Positions 44,382 to 55,420 of a stretch of 64,000 bases of DNA are shown in pieces. The notes beneath the pieces are model-generated. The model was not told the origin of the DNA and searched no databases. It was given only the letters and a program-made list of their open reading frames with translations. This DNA is from Cellulomonas palmilytica (lineage in GTDB: Bacteria; Actinomycetota; Actinomycetes; Actinomycetales; Cellulomonadaceae): the NCBI RefSeq assembly GCF_021590045.1, contig NZ_CP062221.1, positions 2,418,001 to 2,482,000 on the forward strand. The letters are read 5' to 3'. Each line of letters begins with the position of its first letter. The first letter of the stretch is position 1. The position numbers and the translations under genes are program-made.

Positions 44382-45664
44382 GCGGGGTCGACAGCGGTCG
44401 GCCGGTCGTCCCGGGCCAGGAGCCCCGGCTCGGCTCGCTCGCCACGCACGTCGGGCCGTACTGGGGCGACTTCGGCGGCCGGTTCGTGCCCGAGGCGCTC
44501 ATCGCGGCCCTCGACGAGCTCGACACGGCGTATCACAAGGCCCTGGCGGACCCGGCGTTCGGTGCCGAGCTCGCGCGCCTGCACCGCACGTACACCGGTC
44601 GTCCCAGCCCGCTGACCGAGGTGCCGCGGTTCGCGGCGCACGTCGGCGGCGGCGCCCGCGTGTTCCTCAAGCGCGAGGACCTCAACCACACGGGCTCGCA
44701 CAAGATCAACAACGTGCTCGGCCAGGCGCTGCTCGTGAAGCGACTGGGCAAGTCGCGCGTGATCGCGGAGACGGGCGCCGGGCAGCACGGCGTCGCGACG
44801 GCCACGGCCGCCGCGCTGCTGGGCCTGGAGTGCACCGTGTACATGGGCGAGGAGGACACGCAGCGCCAGGCGCTCAACGTCGCCCGCATGCGCCTGCTCG
44901 GCGCCGAGGTCGTCCCGGTGACGATCGGCACGCGCACGCTCAAGGACGCGATCAACGAGGCGCTGCGCGACTGGGTCGCGAACGTCGAGACGACGCACTA
45001 CCTGCTCGGCACGGTCACGGGCCCGCACCCGTTCCCGGAGATGGTGCGCGACTTCCACAAGCTCATCGGCGAGGAGGCGCGCGCGCAGCTGCTCGGCGAG
45101 ATCGGCCGGCTGCCCGACGCCGTGGCGGCGTGCGTGGGCGGCGGCTCGAACGCGATGGGCATCTTCAACGCGTTCCTGGACGACGAGGGTGTGCGGCTGT
45201 TCGGCTTCGAGGCGGGCGGTCGCGGGCTCGGCCCCGGGGACCACGCGGCGCGGTTCTCGGGCGGTGCCCCGGGTGTGCTGCACGGCGCGCGCTCGTACCT
45301 GCTGCAGGACGAGGACGGGCAGACGATCCCGAGCCACTCGGTCTCGGCGGGCCTCGACTACCCGAGCGTCGGCCCGGAGCACTCGTGGCTGCACGACATC
45401 GGCCGCGCGACGTACCTGCCGGTCTCGGACGCCGAGGCCATGGATGCGTTCCGGCTCCTGTGCCGGACCGAGGGGATCATCCCCGCGATCGAGTCCGCGC
45501 ACGCGCTGGCGGGCGCGATCCAGCTCGGGCCGCAGGTCGGCGAGTGGTCCGACGAGCCCGTGGTCCTGGTGAACCTGTCGGGGCGCGGTGACAAGGACGT
45601 GGCCACGGCCGCGCGGTGGTTCGGCCTGCTCGACGCGGGCGACGAGGGCGAGGGGGACCGGTGA
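44378..45664 (+). CDS. trpB: tryptophan synthase beta subunit
   Basis: The 428-aa PLP enzyme condenses indole with serine. The PLP Lys is residue 109 (HTGSHKINN). The GGGSNAMG phosphate loop, [19 protein letters not shown] and a C-terminal NLSGRGDKD are conserved. It is flanked by 4-bp overlaps with trpC and trpA, giving tight stoichiometric coupling for the alpha2beta2 complex. Confidence 0.98.
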   Translation: MSGVDSGRPVVPGQEPRLGSLATHVGPYWGDFGGRFVPEALIAALDELDTAYHKALADPAFGAELARLHRTYTGRPSPLTEVPRFAAHVGGGARVFLKREDLNHTGSHKINNVLGQALLVKRLGKSRVIAETGAGQHGVATATAAALLGLECTVYMGEEDTQRQALNVARMRLLGAEVVPVTIGTRTLKDAINEALRDWVANVETTHYLLGTVTGPHPFPEMVRDFHKLIGEEARAQLLGEIGRLPDAVAACVGGGSNAMGIFNAFLDDEGVRLFGFEAGGRGLGPGDHAARFSGGAPGVLHGARSYLLQDEDGQTIPSHSVSAGLDYPSVGPEHSWLHDIGRATYLPVSDAEAMDAFRLLCRTEGIIPAIESAHALAGAIQLGPQVGEWSDEPVVLVNLSGRGDKDVATAARWFGLLDAGDEGEGDR

Positions 45665-46554
45665 GCGGCGGGCAGACGACGAGCGCGACGCCGGGTGCCA
45701 CGACGGGCGCCACGACCGGCGCCACGACGGGACCGCTCCTCGACGGTCTCGCGGCCCAGGGCCGCGCGGCGCTCGTCGGCTACCTCCCGGTCGGGTACCC
45801 GTCGGTGCCGGGCTCGGTCCAGGCGGTGCGCACGATGATCGACGCCGGAGTGGACGTCGTCGAGCTCGGCATGCCGTACACCGACCCGGTCATGGACGGC
45901 CCCGTCATCCAGCGCGCGGTCGACCACGCGCTGCGGGGCGGCACGCGCGTGCGGGACACGCTCACGGCGGTCGAGCAGGTCGCGGGCCGCGGCGCCCCGG
46001 TGCTCGTCATGACGTACTGGAACCTGGTCCTGCGCTACGGCGTCGAGGCGTACGCGCGCGACCTCGCGGCGGCCGGCGGAGCCGGCCTCATCACGCCGGA
46101 CCTCGTGCCCGACGAGGCCGAGGCGTGGATCGCGGCGTCGGACGCGCACGGCCTCGACCGGGTGTTCCTGGTCGCCCCGAGCTCGACGCCCGAGCGGCTC
46201 GCGAGCACGGTCGCCGCGTCGCGCGGCTTCGTGTACGCGGCGTCGACCATGGGCGTCACGGGGGAGCGTGCGACAGTGGGCTCGCGGGCCGAGCAGCTCG
46301 TCGCCGACACCCGCGCGGCGGGCGCGCCGCGGGTGTGCGTCGGCCTGGGCGTGTCGCGCCCCGAGCAGGCGGCGCAGGTGGCCTCGTACGCCGACGGCGT
46401 GATCGTCGGCTCGGCGTTCGTCCGCTCGCTGCTGGACGTGTCCGACGAGGCCACGGGTCTCGACCGTCTCGCCGAGGTCACGGCCGCGCTCGCCGCGGGG
46501 GTGCGCTCGGCGCAGCGTCCGGCGGGCGGTTCGGTCGACGGGTCCGCGCGGTGA
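45661..46554 (+). CDS. trpA: tryptophan synthase alpha subunit
   Basis: The 297-aa product cleaves indole-3-glycerol phosphate and channels indole to TrpB. The catalytic Glu ([11 protein letters not shown]) and Asp ([10 protein letters not shown]) and the phosphate loop (VIVGSAFV) are present. Residues about 12-25 are a GATT repeat from a 12-bp tandem repeat ahead of the conserved barrel, so the start could be shorter. The GTG at 45661 overlaps trpB, and the gene overlaps lgt by 4 bp. Confidence 0.96.
   Translation: MSGGQTTSATPGATTGATTGATTGPLLDGLAAQGRAALVGYLPVGYPSVPGSVQAVRTMIDAGVDVVELGMPYTDPVMDGPVIQRAVDHALRGGTRVRDTLTAVEQVAGRGAPVLVMTYWNLVLRYGVEAYARDLAAAGGAGLITPDLVPDEAEAWIAASDAHGLDRVFLVAPSSTPERLASTVAASRGFVYAASTMGVTGERATVGSRAEQLVADTRAAGAPRVCVGLGVSRPEQAAQVASYADGVIVGSAFVRSLLDVSDEATGLDRLAEVTAALAAGVRSAQRPAGGSVDGSAR
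45694..45729 (+). repeat. 12-bp in-frame tandem repeat in the trpA 5' end
   Basis: Three units of gg[t/c]gccacgac[g/c] at 45694-45729 encode Gly-Ala-Thr-Thr three times, in the nonconserved N-terminus of TrpA. Confidence 0.9.
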
Positions 46555-47570
46555 GCCTCGCGTCGCTCGTCGGGACCGCGCCCGCGGGCGGGCTTGTCGA
46601 GGGCGGGTTCGTCGACGGCGGGTTCGTCCACGGCGTCCGCGCCGCGATCCCGAGCCCGTCGCACGGCGTGTGGTACCTCGGCCCCCTGCCGCTGCGTGCG
46701 TACGCGCTCGCGATCCTCGTCGGGATCGTGGCCGCGGTGCTCCTGACGCAGCGCCGGTGGGAGGAGCGCGGCGGTGACCGGGACCAGGTCGTCGAGATCG
46801 CGTTCTGGGCCGTGCCGTTCGGCATCCTCGGCGGGCGGATCTACCACCTGGTCACGTCGCCGGACGCGTACTTCGGCGAGGGCGGCGACCCCTGGAAGGC
46901 GTTCGCGATCTGGGAGGGCGGCCTCGGGATCTGGGGCGCCGTCGCTCTCGGCGCGGTCGGCGCTTGGATCGGGTGCCGCCGGCAGGGCGTGCGACTCGCC
47001 CCGTTCGCCGACGCGCTCGCGCCCGGTCTGCTCGTGGCCCAGGCGATCGGCCGGCTCGGCAACTGGTTCAACCAGGAGCTGTTCGGCGGTCCGACGACCC
47101 TGCCGTGGGGCCTGCGGGTCGACGACTCGGTCGCCGAGGCGGCCGGGTACGCCGCCGGGACGCTGTTCCACCCGACGTTCCTGTACGAGATGGCGTGGAA
47201 CCTCGCCGGCGCCGCGCTGCTGGTGTGGGCGGACCGCAGGTTCCGGCTCGGGCACGGCCGGGTGTTCTGGCTGTACGTCGTGGTGTACACCTCGGGCCGC
47301 CTGTGGATCGAGGCGCTGCGCATCGACCCCGCCCACGGCTTCCTGGGGTTGCGCCTCAACGTCTGGACGTCGATGCTGGTCGGCCTCGGGGCGCTGGTAG
47401 CGTTCGTGGTGGTCGGGCGTCGGCATCCTGGACGCGACACGACCGTCCTGCTGGACCCGTCGGCGGAACCCACGCAACAGGCCTCCCAGCAGGAGGACGT
47501 CCCGCAGGACACGGACACCGACTCGGCGGCCGTCCCTGCGGACGACGAGGACGGTCATCCGGCCCGTTGA
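46551..47570 (+). CDS. lgt: prolipoprotein diacylglyceryl transferase
   Basis: The 339-aa polytopic membrane enzyme transfers diacylglycerol to the lipobox cysteine of prolipoproteins. The signature [10 protein letters not shown] is at 167-176, with the essential Arg168. About seven membrane helices are visible, and a hydrophilic tail of about 50 residues (Gln/Asp/Glu-rich) follows. It is the last gene of trpCBA-lgt, an order I recall as typical of actinobacteria. Confidence 0.96.
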   Translation: MSLASLVGTAPAGGLVEGGFVDGGFVHGVRAAIPSPSHGVWYLGPLPLRAYALAILVGIVAAVLLTQRRWEERGGDRDQVVEIAFWAVPFGILGGRIYHLVTSPDAYFGEGGDPWKAFAIWEGGLGIWGAVALGAVGAWIGCRRQGVRLAPFADALAPGLLVAQAIGRLGNWFNQELFGGPTTLPWGLRVDDSVAEAAGYAAGTLFHPTFLYEMAWNLAGAALLVWADRRFRLGHGRVFWLYVVVYTSGRLWIEALRIDPAHGFLGLRLNVWTSMLVGLGALVAFVVVGRRHPGRDTTVLLDPSAEPTQQASQQEDVPQDTDTDSAAVPADDEDGHPAR

Positions 47571-47609
47571 CGACGGGCCCGGACCGGCCCCGGACGTGGC
47601 CGATCATCA

Positions 47610-47624
47610 GTGATCCGAGTCACA
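47610..47624. promoter_or_regulatory. Crp/GlxR-like site upstream of gltB
   Basis: GTGA-tccgag-TCACA matches the Crp-family consensus TGTGA-N6-TCACA at nine of ten defined positions. Its centre is about 41 bp upstream of the TATCGT -10 motif. Confidence 0.5.
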
Positions 47625-47657
47625 CAGGGCGATGCGGCCACCCGTTCAGGCGGGTTG

Positions 47658-47663
47658 TATCGT
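47658..47663 (+). promoter_or_regulatory. putative -10 element of gltBD
   Basis: TATCGT lies 86 nt before the gltB ATG, giving a leader of roughly 80 nt in which I see no known riboswitch. Confidence 0.5.
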
Positions 47664-47749
47664 CGCCCACCACAAGGGCCGACGACGTCCCGATCCCCCC
47701 AAGTTCGTGCGAGCCCCGGTCCGGCCGGGGCACTGTGAGGACGGTAGAG

Positions 47750-50700
47750 ATGACGTCGCCCAGCGGTCTGCCGAGCACGTCGCTCGACCACGCGGCGTAC
47801 CCCCTGTACGACCCGTCGGCCGAGCACGACGCCTGCGGCTTCGCGTTCGTCGCGACGCTGCGCGGAACTCCTGGGCGCGACATCGTCGACGCCGGGCTCA
47901 CCGCGCTGCTCAACCTGGACCACCGCGGCGCCGTCGGCGCCGAGGAGGACTCCGGCGACGGCGCCGGCATCCTGACCCAGATCCCCGACGCGTTCCTGCG
48001 CGACGTGGTGGACGCGGACCTGCCTCCCGTCGGCTACTACGCGATCGGCATGGCGTTCCTGTCGCAGGACGAGGCCGAGCGCACCGCGGCGATCGCCGCG
48101 ATCGAGGCCGTGGCCGCCGAGGAGAAGCTCGACGTGCTCGCCTGGCGCGACGTCGTCGTCACCGCGGACCTCGTCGGGCCCACGGCGCGCGCGTCGATGC
48201 CGGTGTTCCGCCAGCTCGTCGTCGCGGACCCGTCGCGCGAGCTGTCCGGGATCGACCTCGACCGCCGCGCGTACCGCCTGCGCAAGCGCGCGGAGCGCGA
48301 GCACGGCGTCTACTTCGCGTCGCTGTCGGCCCGCACCATCACGTACAAGGGCATGCTCACGACCGGCCAGCTCGAGCCGTTCTTCGCGGACCTGTCCGAC
48401 CCGCGCTACGCGTCCGAGATCGCGCTCGTGCACTCGCGCTTCTCGACGAACACGTTCCCGTCGTGGGAGCTCGCGCAGCCGTTCCGGATGGTCGCGCACA
48501 ACGGCGAGATCAACACGGTGCGCGGCAACCGCAACTGGATGGCCGCCCGCGAGGGCATGCTCGCGTCCGACGAGCTCGGCGACCTCGCCCCGCTGCTGCC
48601 GGTCTGTACGCCCGGCGGCTCGGACTCGGGCAGCTTCGACGAGGTGCTCGAGCTGCTGCACCTGTCGGGCCGCTCGCTGCCGCACTCCGTGATGATGATG
48701 ATCCCGGAGCCGTGGGAGAACCACGCGCAGATGGATCCCGCCACGCGCGCGTTCTTCGAGTACCACTCGACGCTCATGGAGCCGTGGGACGGCCCGGCCG
48801 CCATGACGTTCACCGACGGCACGCTCATCGGCGCGGTGCAGGACCGCAACGGCCTGCGCCCCGGCCGCTACTGGGTGACCGAGGACGGCCTCGTCGTGTG
48901 CGCGTCGGAGTCCGGCGTGCTCGACATCGACCCCGCGTCGGTCGTCGCGAAGGGCCGCCTCGAGCCCGGCCTGTTCTTCCTCGTCGACACCGGCCAGGGC
49001 CGGATCATCGCCGACGCCGAGGTCATGTCCCAGCTCGCGGCGCAGCGCCCGTACGCGCAGTGGGTCGAGGAGAACTCGGTCTACCTCGAGCAGCTGCCGG
49101 AGCGCGAGCACGTCGCGCACTCCGCCGCCTCGGTGCGCCGCCGCCAGCGCGCGTTCGGGTACACCGAGGAGGAGCTCAAGATCCTCCTCACGCCCATGGC
49201 CGCGACCGGCGCCGAGCCGCTGGGCGCCATGGGGTCCGACACGCCGGTCGCGGTGCTCTCGCAGCGCCCGCGGCTGCTGTTCGACTACTTCACGCAGATG
49301 TTCGCGCAGGTGACCAACCCGCCGCTGGACGCGATCCGCGAGGAGCTCGTGACCGCGATCGGCGGCGCGATCGGCCCCGAGCCGAACCTGCTGGCCGACG
49401 GCCCGGAGCACGCGCGCAAGCTCGTCCTGCCGTTCCCGGTGCTCGACAACGACCAGCTCGCCAAGATCGTGCACGTCGACAAGGAGCCCCGCCACGGGTT
49501 CCGCACGACGACGATCCGCGGCCTGTACAAGGCGTCCGGCGGGGGAGCGGCGCTCGAGGCGCGCCTCGAGGAGATCTTCGCCGAGGTCGACCGCGCGGTC
49601 GCCGACGGCGTCAGCTTCGTCGTGCTGTCCGACCGCAACTCCGACGCGGAGCTCGCGCCGATCCCGTCGCTCCTGCTGCTGAGCGCGGTGCACCACCACA
49701 CGCTGCGGCGCCACACCCGCACGCAGATCTCGCTCGTCGTCGAGGCCGGCGACGTGCGCGAGGTGCACCACGTCGCGCTGCTCATCGGGTTCGGGGCGGC
49801 CGCGGTCAACCCGTACCTCGCGATGGAGACCGTCGAGGACCTCTCGCGGCACGGCTACCTCGGCGACGTCACGCCCGAGAAGGCCGTCAAGAACCTCATC
49901 AAGGCGCTCGGCAAGGGCGTCCTGAAGGTCATGTCGAAGATGGGCATCTCGACGATCGCGTCGTACCGCGGCGCGCAGGTGTTCGAGGCGATCGGCCTGT
50001 CGCAGGCGCTCGTCGACCGGTACTTCACCGGGACGACGAGCCGGCTCGGCGGGATCGGGCTGGACGTCATCGCGGCCGAGGTCGCGGCGCGGCACGCCGA
50101 CGCGTACCCCGCGTCCGGCAACCGCCAGCCGCACCAGCGGCTCGCAGTCGGTGGCGAGTACCAGTGGCGCCGGGACGGCGAGGACCACCTCTTCGACCCC
50201 GAGACTGTCTTCCGCCTGCAGCACTCGACGCGCACGCGCCAGATGGACGTGTTCCGCCAGTACACGCAGCGCGTCGACGACCAGGCGAAGCGCCTCATGA
50301 CGCTGCGCGGTCTGCTCGCCTTCAAGGAGGGCGTGCGCGAGCCCGTGCCGCTCGACGAGGTCGAGCCCGTGAGCGAGATCGTCAAGCGGTTCAGCACGGG
50401 CGCGATGTCCTACGGCTCGATCTCGGCCGAGGCGCACGAGACGCTCGCGATCGCGATGAACCGCCTCGGCGCGAAGTCCAACACGGGCGAGGGCGGCGAG
50501 GACCCGGAGCGCCTGCACGACCCGGAGCGGCGCTCCGCGATCAAGCAGATCGCCTCGGGCCGGTTCGGCGTGACGTCGGAGTACCTCACGAACGCCGACG
50601 ACATCCAGATCAAGCTCGCGCAGGGCGCCAAGCCCGGCGAGGGCGGTCAGCTGCCCGGTCACAAGGTGTACCCGTGGGTCGCGAAGACGAGGCACTCGAC

Positions 50701-52309
50701 GCCGGGCGTCGGCCTCATCTCGCCGCCGCCGCACCACGACATCTACTCGATCGAGGACCTCGCGCAGCTCATCCACGACGCGAAGAACGCGAACCCGCGC
50801 GCCCGGATCCACACCAAGCTCGTCTCCGAGTTCGGCGTGGGCACGATCGCCGCGGGCGTGGCCAAGGCGCACTCGGACGTCATCCTCATCTCGGGCCACG
50901 ACGGCGGCACGGGCGCGAGCCCGCTGACGTCGCTCAAGCACGCGGGCACGCCGTGGGAGATCGGCCTGGCCGAGACGCAGCAGACGCTCGTCCTCAACGA
51001 CCTGCGCGACCGCGTCGTCGTCCAGGTGGACGGCCAGCTCAAGACGGGCCGCGACGTCGTGGTCGGCGCGCTGCTCGGCGCGGAGGAGTTCGGCTTCGCG
51101 ACCGCCCCGCTCGTCGTGTCCGGCTGCGTCATGATGCGCGTCTGCCACCTCGACACCTGCCCGGTGGGCGTCGCGACGCAGAACCCGGAGCTGCGCGCGC
51201 GCTTCACGGGCAAGCCGGAGTTCGTCGAGGCGTTCTTCGAGTTCATCGCGACCGAGGTGCGCGAGCACCTCGCGGCGCTCGGGTTCCGGACGCTCGAGGA
51301 GGCCGTCGGTCACGTCGAGCTGCTCGAGACGCGCAGCGCGATCGAGCACTGGAAGGCCGAGGGTCTCGACCTGGAGCCGGTGCTGGCCGTGCCGCAGCCC
51401 AAGCCGGGCTCGGCGCTGCACCACACCAAGAACCAGGACCACGGCCTGGAGCGCGCGCTCGACAACCGCCTCATCGCGCTGTCGGCCGACGCCCTGGAGC
51501 GCCGCGAGCCGGTGCGGATCGCGCTGCCCGTGCGCAACGTCAACCGGACGGTCGGCACGATGCTCGGCCACGAGGTCACGCGGCGATTCGGCGGCGAGGG
51601 CCTGCCCGACGACACGATCGACGTCACGCTGACGGGCTCGGCCGGCCAGTCGTTCGGCGCGTTCGTGCCGCGCGGCATCACGCTGCGGCTGTTCGGCGAC
51701 GCGAACGACTACGTCGCCAAGGGCCTGTCGGGCGGCCGCATCATCGTGCGGCCCGACCGCAGCGCGGTGCTCTCGTCGAGCCACAACGTGATCGCGGGCA
51801 ACGTGATCGGCTACGGCGCGACGTCCGGCGAGGTGTTCCTGCGGGGCCTGACCGGTGAGCGGTTCGCGGTCCGCAACTCGGGTGCGACGCTCGTCGTCGA
51901 GGGCGTGGGCGACCACGCGTGCGAGTACATGACCGGCGGGACCGTCGTCGTCCTCGGGCGCACCGGCCGCAACTTCGGTGCAGGCATGTCGGGCGGCACG
52001 GCCTACGTGGTCGACCTGCAGACCGAGCTCGTCAACACCGACGCGGTCCGCACCGGGGAGCTGTCCCTCGCGCCGCTCGACGACGAGGACGCCGCGGTCG
52101 TCGGCGACCTGCTGCGGCGCTACGCCGAGGAGACCGGCTCGCCGGTCGCCGTCGAGCTGCTCCAGGGTGACTGGCGCTCGCGCTTCACCCGTGTCCTGCC
52201 CACCGAGTTCTCGCGCGTCCGGCGTGCGCTCGCGCAGGCCGAGGCCGAGGGCCTCGACCCGACGGCGCCCGGCGTGTGGGACCAGATCCTGGAGGTGGCG
52301 CGTGGCTGA
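47750..52309 (+). CDS. gltB: glutamate synthase large subunit
   Basis: The 1519-aa product makes glutamate from glutamine and 2-oxoglutarate. After a short propeptide, Cys29 (HDACGFAFV) becomes the N-terminal glutaminase nucleophile. The central domain, the FMN/2-oxoglutarate barrel and the C-terminal beta-helix (GXGXG repeats such as [21 protein letters not shown]) follow in order. The 3Fe-4S cysteines are Cys1126, Cys1132 and Cys1137. The ATG is the last start before the conserved propeptide. It overlaps gltD by 8 bp. Confidence 0.97.
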   Translation: MTSPSGLPSTSLDHAAYPLYDPSAEHDACGFAFVATLRGTPGRDIVDAGLTALLNLDHRGAVGAEEDSGDGAGILTQIPDAFLRDVVDADLPPVGYYAIGMAFLSQDEAERTAAIAAIEAVAAEEKLDVLAWRDVVVTADLVGPTARASMPVFRQLVVADPSRELSGIDLDRRAYRLRKRAEREHGVYFASLSARTITYKGMLTTGQLEPFFADLSDPRYASEIALVHSRFSTNTFPSWELAQPFRMVAHNGEINTVRGNRNWMAAREGMLASDELGDLAPLLPVCTPGGSDSGSFDEVLELLHLSGRSLPHSVMMMIPEPWENHAQMDPATRAFFEYHSTLMEPWDGPAAMTFTDGTLIGAVQDRNGLRPGRYWVTEDGLVVCASESGVLDIDPASVVAKGRLEPGLFFLVDTGQGRIIADAEVMSQLAAQRPYAQWVEENSVYLEQLPEREHVAHSAASVRRRQRAFGYTEEELKILLTPMAATGAEPLGAMGSDTPVAVLSQRPRLLFDYFTQMFAQVTNPPLDAIREELVTAIGGAIGPEPNLLADGPEHARKLVLPFPVLDNDQLAKIVHVDKEPRHGFRTTTIRGLYKASGGGAALEARLEEIFAEVDRAVADGVSFVVLSDRNSDAELAPIPSLLLLSAVHHHTLRRHTRTQISLVVEAGDVREVHHVALLIGFGAAAVNPYLAMETVEDLSRHGYLGDVTPEKAVKNLIKALGKGVLKVMSKMGISTIASYRGAQVFEAIGLSQALVDRYFTGTTSRLGGIGLDVIAAEVAARHADAYPASGNRQPHQRLAVGGEYQWRRDGEDHLFDPETVFRLQHSTRTRQMDVFRQYTQRVDDQAKRLMTLRGLLAFKEGVREPVPLDEVEPVSEIVKRFSTGAMSYGSISAEAHETLAIAMNRLGAKSNTGEGGEDPERLHDPERRSAIKQIASGRFGVTSEYLTNADDIQIKLAQGAKPGEGGQLPGHKVYPWVAKTRHSTPGVGLISPPPHHDIYSIEDLAQLIHDAKNANPRARIHTKLVSEFGVGTIAAGVAKAHSDVILISGHDGGTGASPLTSLKHAGTPWEIGLAETQQTLVLNDLRDRVVVQVDGQLKTGRDVVVGALLGAEEFGFATAPLVVSGCVMMRVCHLDTCPVGVATQNPELRARFTGKPEFVEAFFEFIATEVREHLAALGFRTLEEAVGHVELLETRSAIEHWKAEGLDLEPVLAVPQPKPGSALHHTKNQDHGLERALDNRLIALSADALERREPVRIALPVRNVNRTVGTMLGHEVTRRFGGEGLPDDTIDVTLTGSAGQSFGAFVPRGITLRLFGDANDYVAKGLSGGRIIVRPDRSAVLSSSHNVIAGNVIGYGATSGEVFLRGLTGERFAVRNSGATLVVEGVGDHACEYMTGGTVVVLGRTGRNFGAGMSGGTAYVVDLQTELVNTDAVRTGELSLAPLDDEDAAVVGDLLRRYAEETGSPVAVELLQGDWRSRFTRVLPTEFSRVRRALAQAEAEGLDPTAPGVWDQILEVARG

Positions 52310-53771
52310 CCCCCGTGGCTTCCTGAAGGTGCGGGAGCGCGAGCTCCCGCCGAACCGGCCCGTCGAGGTGCGCCTGCGCGACTGGAAGGACGTGCACGCC
52401 CACCTGCAGGAGGGCCAGCCGTACCTCAAGGAGCAGGCCGGCCGCTGCATGGACTGCGGCATCCCGTTCTGCCACAACGGCTGCCCCCTCGGGAACCTCA
52501 TCCCCGAGTGGAACGACCTCGTGTGGCGCGGGCAGTGGGCGGACGCGATCGACCGCCTGCACGCGACGAACAACTTCCCCGAGTTCACGGGGCGCATCTG
52601 CCCGGCGCCGTGCGAGTCGTCGTGCGTGCTGGGCATCAACCAGCCGCCGGTGACGATCAAGAACGTCGAGGTCTCGATCATCGACGAGGCGTTCGACCGC
52701 GGACTGGTCACACCGCAGGTGCCGCAGCGGCTCACGGGTCACACGGTGGCGGTCGTCGGCTCGGGCCCGGCCGGTCTGGCCGCCGCGCAGCAGCTCACGC
52801 GCGCCGGTCACACCGTCGCGGTGTACGAGCGGGACGACGCGATCGGCGGCCTGCTGCGGTACGGCGTGCCGGACTTCAAGCTCGAGAAGGTCCACATCGA
52901 CCGGCGCATCGCGCAGATGGAGGCCGAGGGCACGCGGTTCCGGCCCGGCGTCGAGATCGGCCGCGACGTCACGTGGGCGCAGCTGCAGGCCCGCTACGAC
53001 GCGATCGTGATCGCGACGGGTGCGACCGTGCCGCGCGAGCTGCGCGTCCCGGGCACCGAGCTCGACGGTGTGATGTTCGCGATGGACTTCCTGCACCCGG
53101 CGAACGCCGCGGCCGCGGGCAGGACCGTCGAGGGCCAGGTGACGGCGGAGGGCAAGCACGTCGTCATCATCGGCGGCGGCGACACCGGCTCGGACTGCCT
53201 CGGCACCGCGCTGCGCCAGGGTGCCGCGTCGGTCACGACGCTCGCCATCGGCAAGAAGCCGCCGACGGAGCGCCCCGCGCACCAGCCGTGGCCCACGGAC
53301 CCGATCCTGTTCGAGGTCTCGTCCTCGCACGAGGAGGGCGGTGAGCGCGCGTACCTCGCGTCGACCGTCGGCTTCCTGCCCGACGAGACGGGCTCGCGCG
53401 TCGGCGCGCTGCGCCTGGCGACCACCGAGTACCTGCCGGACGGCCGCCGCGTGCCGACCGCCGGGACCGAGCGCGACATCCCGGCGGACCTCGTGCTCAT
53501 CGCGATGGGCTTCACCGGCCCGGAGACGCAGGCCGTCGTCGAGCAGCTCGGCGTCGAGGTCACGCCGCGCGGCGCGTTCGCGCGGACCGACGACTTCGCG
53601 ACCGCCGTCCCCGGCGTGTTCGTCGCGGGTGACGCCGGCCGCGGCCAGTCGCTCGTCGTGTGGGCGATCGCCGAGGGCCGCGCGGCGGCCGCCGCGGTGG
53701 ACACCTACCTGTCCGGCGCGACGGAGCTCCCGCGTCCCGTCGAGGCCGACACGGTGGCCCTGCGACCCTGA
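52302..53771 (+). CDS. gltD: glutamate synthase small subunit
   Basis: The 489-aa product is the NADPH-oxidising partner of GltB. The N-terminal cysteine motifs [14 protein letters not shown] and CPAPCESSC bind the 4Fe-4S clusters. FAD binding is shown by GSGPAG and NADPH binding by GGGDTGSD, with a final [20 protein letters not shown] segment. The GTG start lies within the gltB end. Confidence 0.97.
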   Translation: MADPRGFLKVRERELPPNRPVEVRLRDWKDVHAHLQEGQPYLKEQAGRCMDCGIPFCHNGCPLGNLIPEWNDLVWRGQWADAIDRLHATNNFPEFTGRICPAPCESSCVLGINQPPVTIKNVEVSIIDEAFDRGLVTPQVPQRLTGHTVAVVGSGPAGLAAAQQLTRAGHTVAVYERDDAIGGLLRYGVPDFKLEKVHIDRRIAQMEAEGTRFRPGVEIGRDVTWAQLQARYDAIVIATGATVPRELRVPGTELDGVMFAMDFLHPANAAAAGRTVEGQVTAEGKHVVIIGGGDTGSDCLGTALRQGAASVTTLAIGKKPPTERPAHQPWPTDPILFEVSSSHEEGGERAYLASTVGFLPDETGSRVGALRLATTEYLPDGRRVPTAGTERDIPADLVLIAMGFTGPETQAVVEQLGVEVTPRGAFARTDDFATAVPGVFVAGDAGRGQSLVVWAIAEGRAAAAAVDTYLSGATELPRPVEADTVALRP

Positions 53772-53784
53772 ACCCACCCCCCAG

Positions 53785-53811
53785 CCCGGCGAGTCGTCCA
53801 GACACGCCGGG
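53785..53811. terminator. short hairpin after gltD
   Basis: CCCGGCG (53785-53791) pairs with CGCCGGG (53805-53811) across a 13-nt loop, 14 nt after the gltD stop. It is weak and lacks a T-run. Confidence 0.35.
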
Positions 53812-53877
53812 TCCACTACCGGGACGGCGCCCTGACCTGTCAGGACGTTCGGACCGGCCAGACATACCCGAAAGGCA

Positions 53878-53883
53878 TAGGCT
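53878..53883 (+). promoter_or_regulatory. -10 element, leaderless start of pyk
   Basis: TAGGCT ends 7 nt before the ATG at 53891. Confidence 0.55.
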
Positions 53884-53890
53884 CGCCTTC

Positions 53891-55318
53891 ATGCGTAGAG
53901 CAAAGATCGTCTGCACCCTCGGCCCGGCCACGGAGTCGCTCGACATGATCCAGGCGCTGGTCGACGCCGGCATGGACGTGGCGCGCATCAACCGGAGCCA
54001 CGGCGAGCCCGAGGAGCACGCCAAGGTCATCCAGAACGTCCGTGCCGCGGCGCAGGCCTCGGGCCGCTCGGTCGCCGTGCTCGTGGACCTGCAGGGTCCG
54101 AAGATCCGCCTCGGTCGCTTCATCGAGGGCGGCCACGACGTCGCCGTCGGCGACACGCTGACCATCACGACCGACGACGTCGAGGGCACCAAGGACCGCG
54201 TCTCGACGACGTTCAAGGGCCTGCCGGGCGACGTGAAGCCGGGCGACCCGATCCTCATCGACGACGGCAAGGTGCTCGTGCGCGTCGTCGAGGTCAACGG
54301 CAATGACGTCGTCACGCGCGTCGAGGTGCCGGGCCGCGTCTCCAACAACAAGGGCCTCAACCTGCCCGGCGTCGCGGTGTCCGTGCCCGCGCTGAGCGAC
54401 AAGGACGAGACCGACCTGCGGTGGGGCCTCGCGCAGGGCGCGGACTTCATCGCCCTGTCCTTCGTGCGCAACGCCGCGGACTACGACCGCGTGCGTCAGA
54501 TCATGGAGGAGGAGGGCCGGATCGTCCCGGTCGTCGCCAAGATCGAGAAGCCGCAGGCGGTCGAGAACCTCGCCGAGATCGTGCAGGCGTTCGACGGCAT
54601 CATGGTCGCCCGCGGTGACCTGGGCGTCGAGCTGCCGCTCGAGCAGGTGCCGCTCGTGCAGAAGCGCGCGGTCGAGCTCGCGCGCCGTAACGCCAAGCCG
54701 GTCATCGTGGCGACGCAGGTGCTCGAGTCCATGACGACGAACCCGCGCCCGACGCGCGCGGAGGCGTCCGACTGCGCCAACGCCGTGCTCGACGGCGCGG
54801 ACGCGGTCATGCTCTCGGGCGAGACCAGCGTGGGCGACTACCCGATCGAGACGGTGCGCACGATGGCGCGCATCATCGAGGCCACCGAGCAGCTCGGCCG
54901 TGAGCGCATCGCGCCCCTCGGCTCGACGCCGCACACGCGCGGTGGCGCGATCACCCGCGCCGCGGCCGAGATCGGTGAGCGGATCGGCGTGAAGTACCTC
55001 GTGACGTTCACGCAGTCCGGAGACTCGGCGCGCCGCATGTCGCGCCTGCGCTCGCCCATCCCGCTGCTCGCCTTCACGCCGGTCGAGTCGGTGCGCAACG
55101 TGCTGTCGCTGTCGTGGGGCACGCAGACGTACCAGGTGCCGCAGGTCGCGAGCACCGACGAGATGGTCGACCAGGTCGACAAGACGCTGCAGGCGCACGG
55201 TCTCGCGGAGACCGGTGACTACGTCGTCGTCGTGTCCGGTGCCCCGGTGGGCGTCGTCGGGTCCACGAACTCGATCGTGGTGCACAAGATCGGCGACGAG
55301 TCGGACCGCGTCGCCTGA
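53891..55318 (+). CDS. pyk: pyruvate kinase, predicted K+-independent
   Basis: The 475-aa product transfers phosphate from phosphoenolpyruvate to ADP, the last step of glycolysis. MRRAKIVCTLGPAT, the catalytic-Lys segment VVAKIEKPQAVENL and MVARGDLGVELP are conserved. The segment DLQGPKIRLG (66-75) has Leu67, Gln68, Lys71 and Leu74 in place of the Thr/Lys/Glu/Thr of K+-dependent enzymes. The K+-site loop reads NRSHG at 34-38. A C-terminal regulatory-type domain is present. It probably starts without a leader. Confidence 0.97.
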   Translation: MRRAKIVCTLGPATESLDMIQALVDAGMDVARINRSHGEPEEHAKVIQNVRAAAQASGRSVAVLVDLQGPKIRLGRFIEGGHDVAVGDTLTITTDDVEGTKDRVSTTFKGLPGDVKPGDPILIDDGKVLVRVVEVNGNDVVTRVEVPGRVSNNKGLNLPGVAVSVPALSDKDETDLRWGLAQGADFIALSFVRNAADYDRVRQIMEEEGRIVPVVAKIEKPQAVENLAEIVQAFDGIMVARGDLGVELPLEQVPLVQKRAVELARRNAKPVIVATQVLESMTTNPRPTRAEASDCANAVLDGADAVMLSGETSVGDYPIETVRTMARIIEATEQLGRERIAPLGSTPHTRGGAITRAAAEIGERIGVKYLVTFTQSGDSARRMSRLRSPIPLLAFTPVESVRNVLSLSWGTQTYQVPQVASTDEMVDQVDKTLQAHGLAETGDYVVVVSGAPVGVVGSTNSIVVHKIGDESDRVA

Positions 55319-55339
55319 CGCGGCACCGCCTGACACGGA

Positions 55340-55382
55340 GGCCCGCTCCGCCCGACCCTCACCGGTCCGGTCGGCGCGGGCC
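55340..55382. terminator. hairpin terminator after pyk
   Basis: GGCCCGC (55340-55346) pairs with GCGGGCC (55376-55382), with an inner CCGACC/GGTCGG stem. A short ttc follows. It separates the convergent pyk and hydrolase genes. Confidence 0.6.
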
Positions 55383-55420
55383 TTCGTCGTGCGGGAGCCG
55401 GTGCGCAGCCCCCGCGCGGG

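Noticed and set aside
47555..52735. A 1,700-codon open frame antisense to gltB
   Set aside because: It is an antisense shadow caused by the GC-rich codon pattern. Its translation is Arg/Asp/Val-rich with no domain, whereas the plus strand encodes a complete glutamate synthase.
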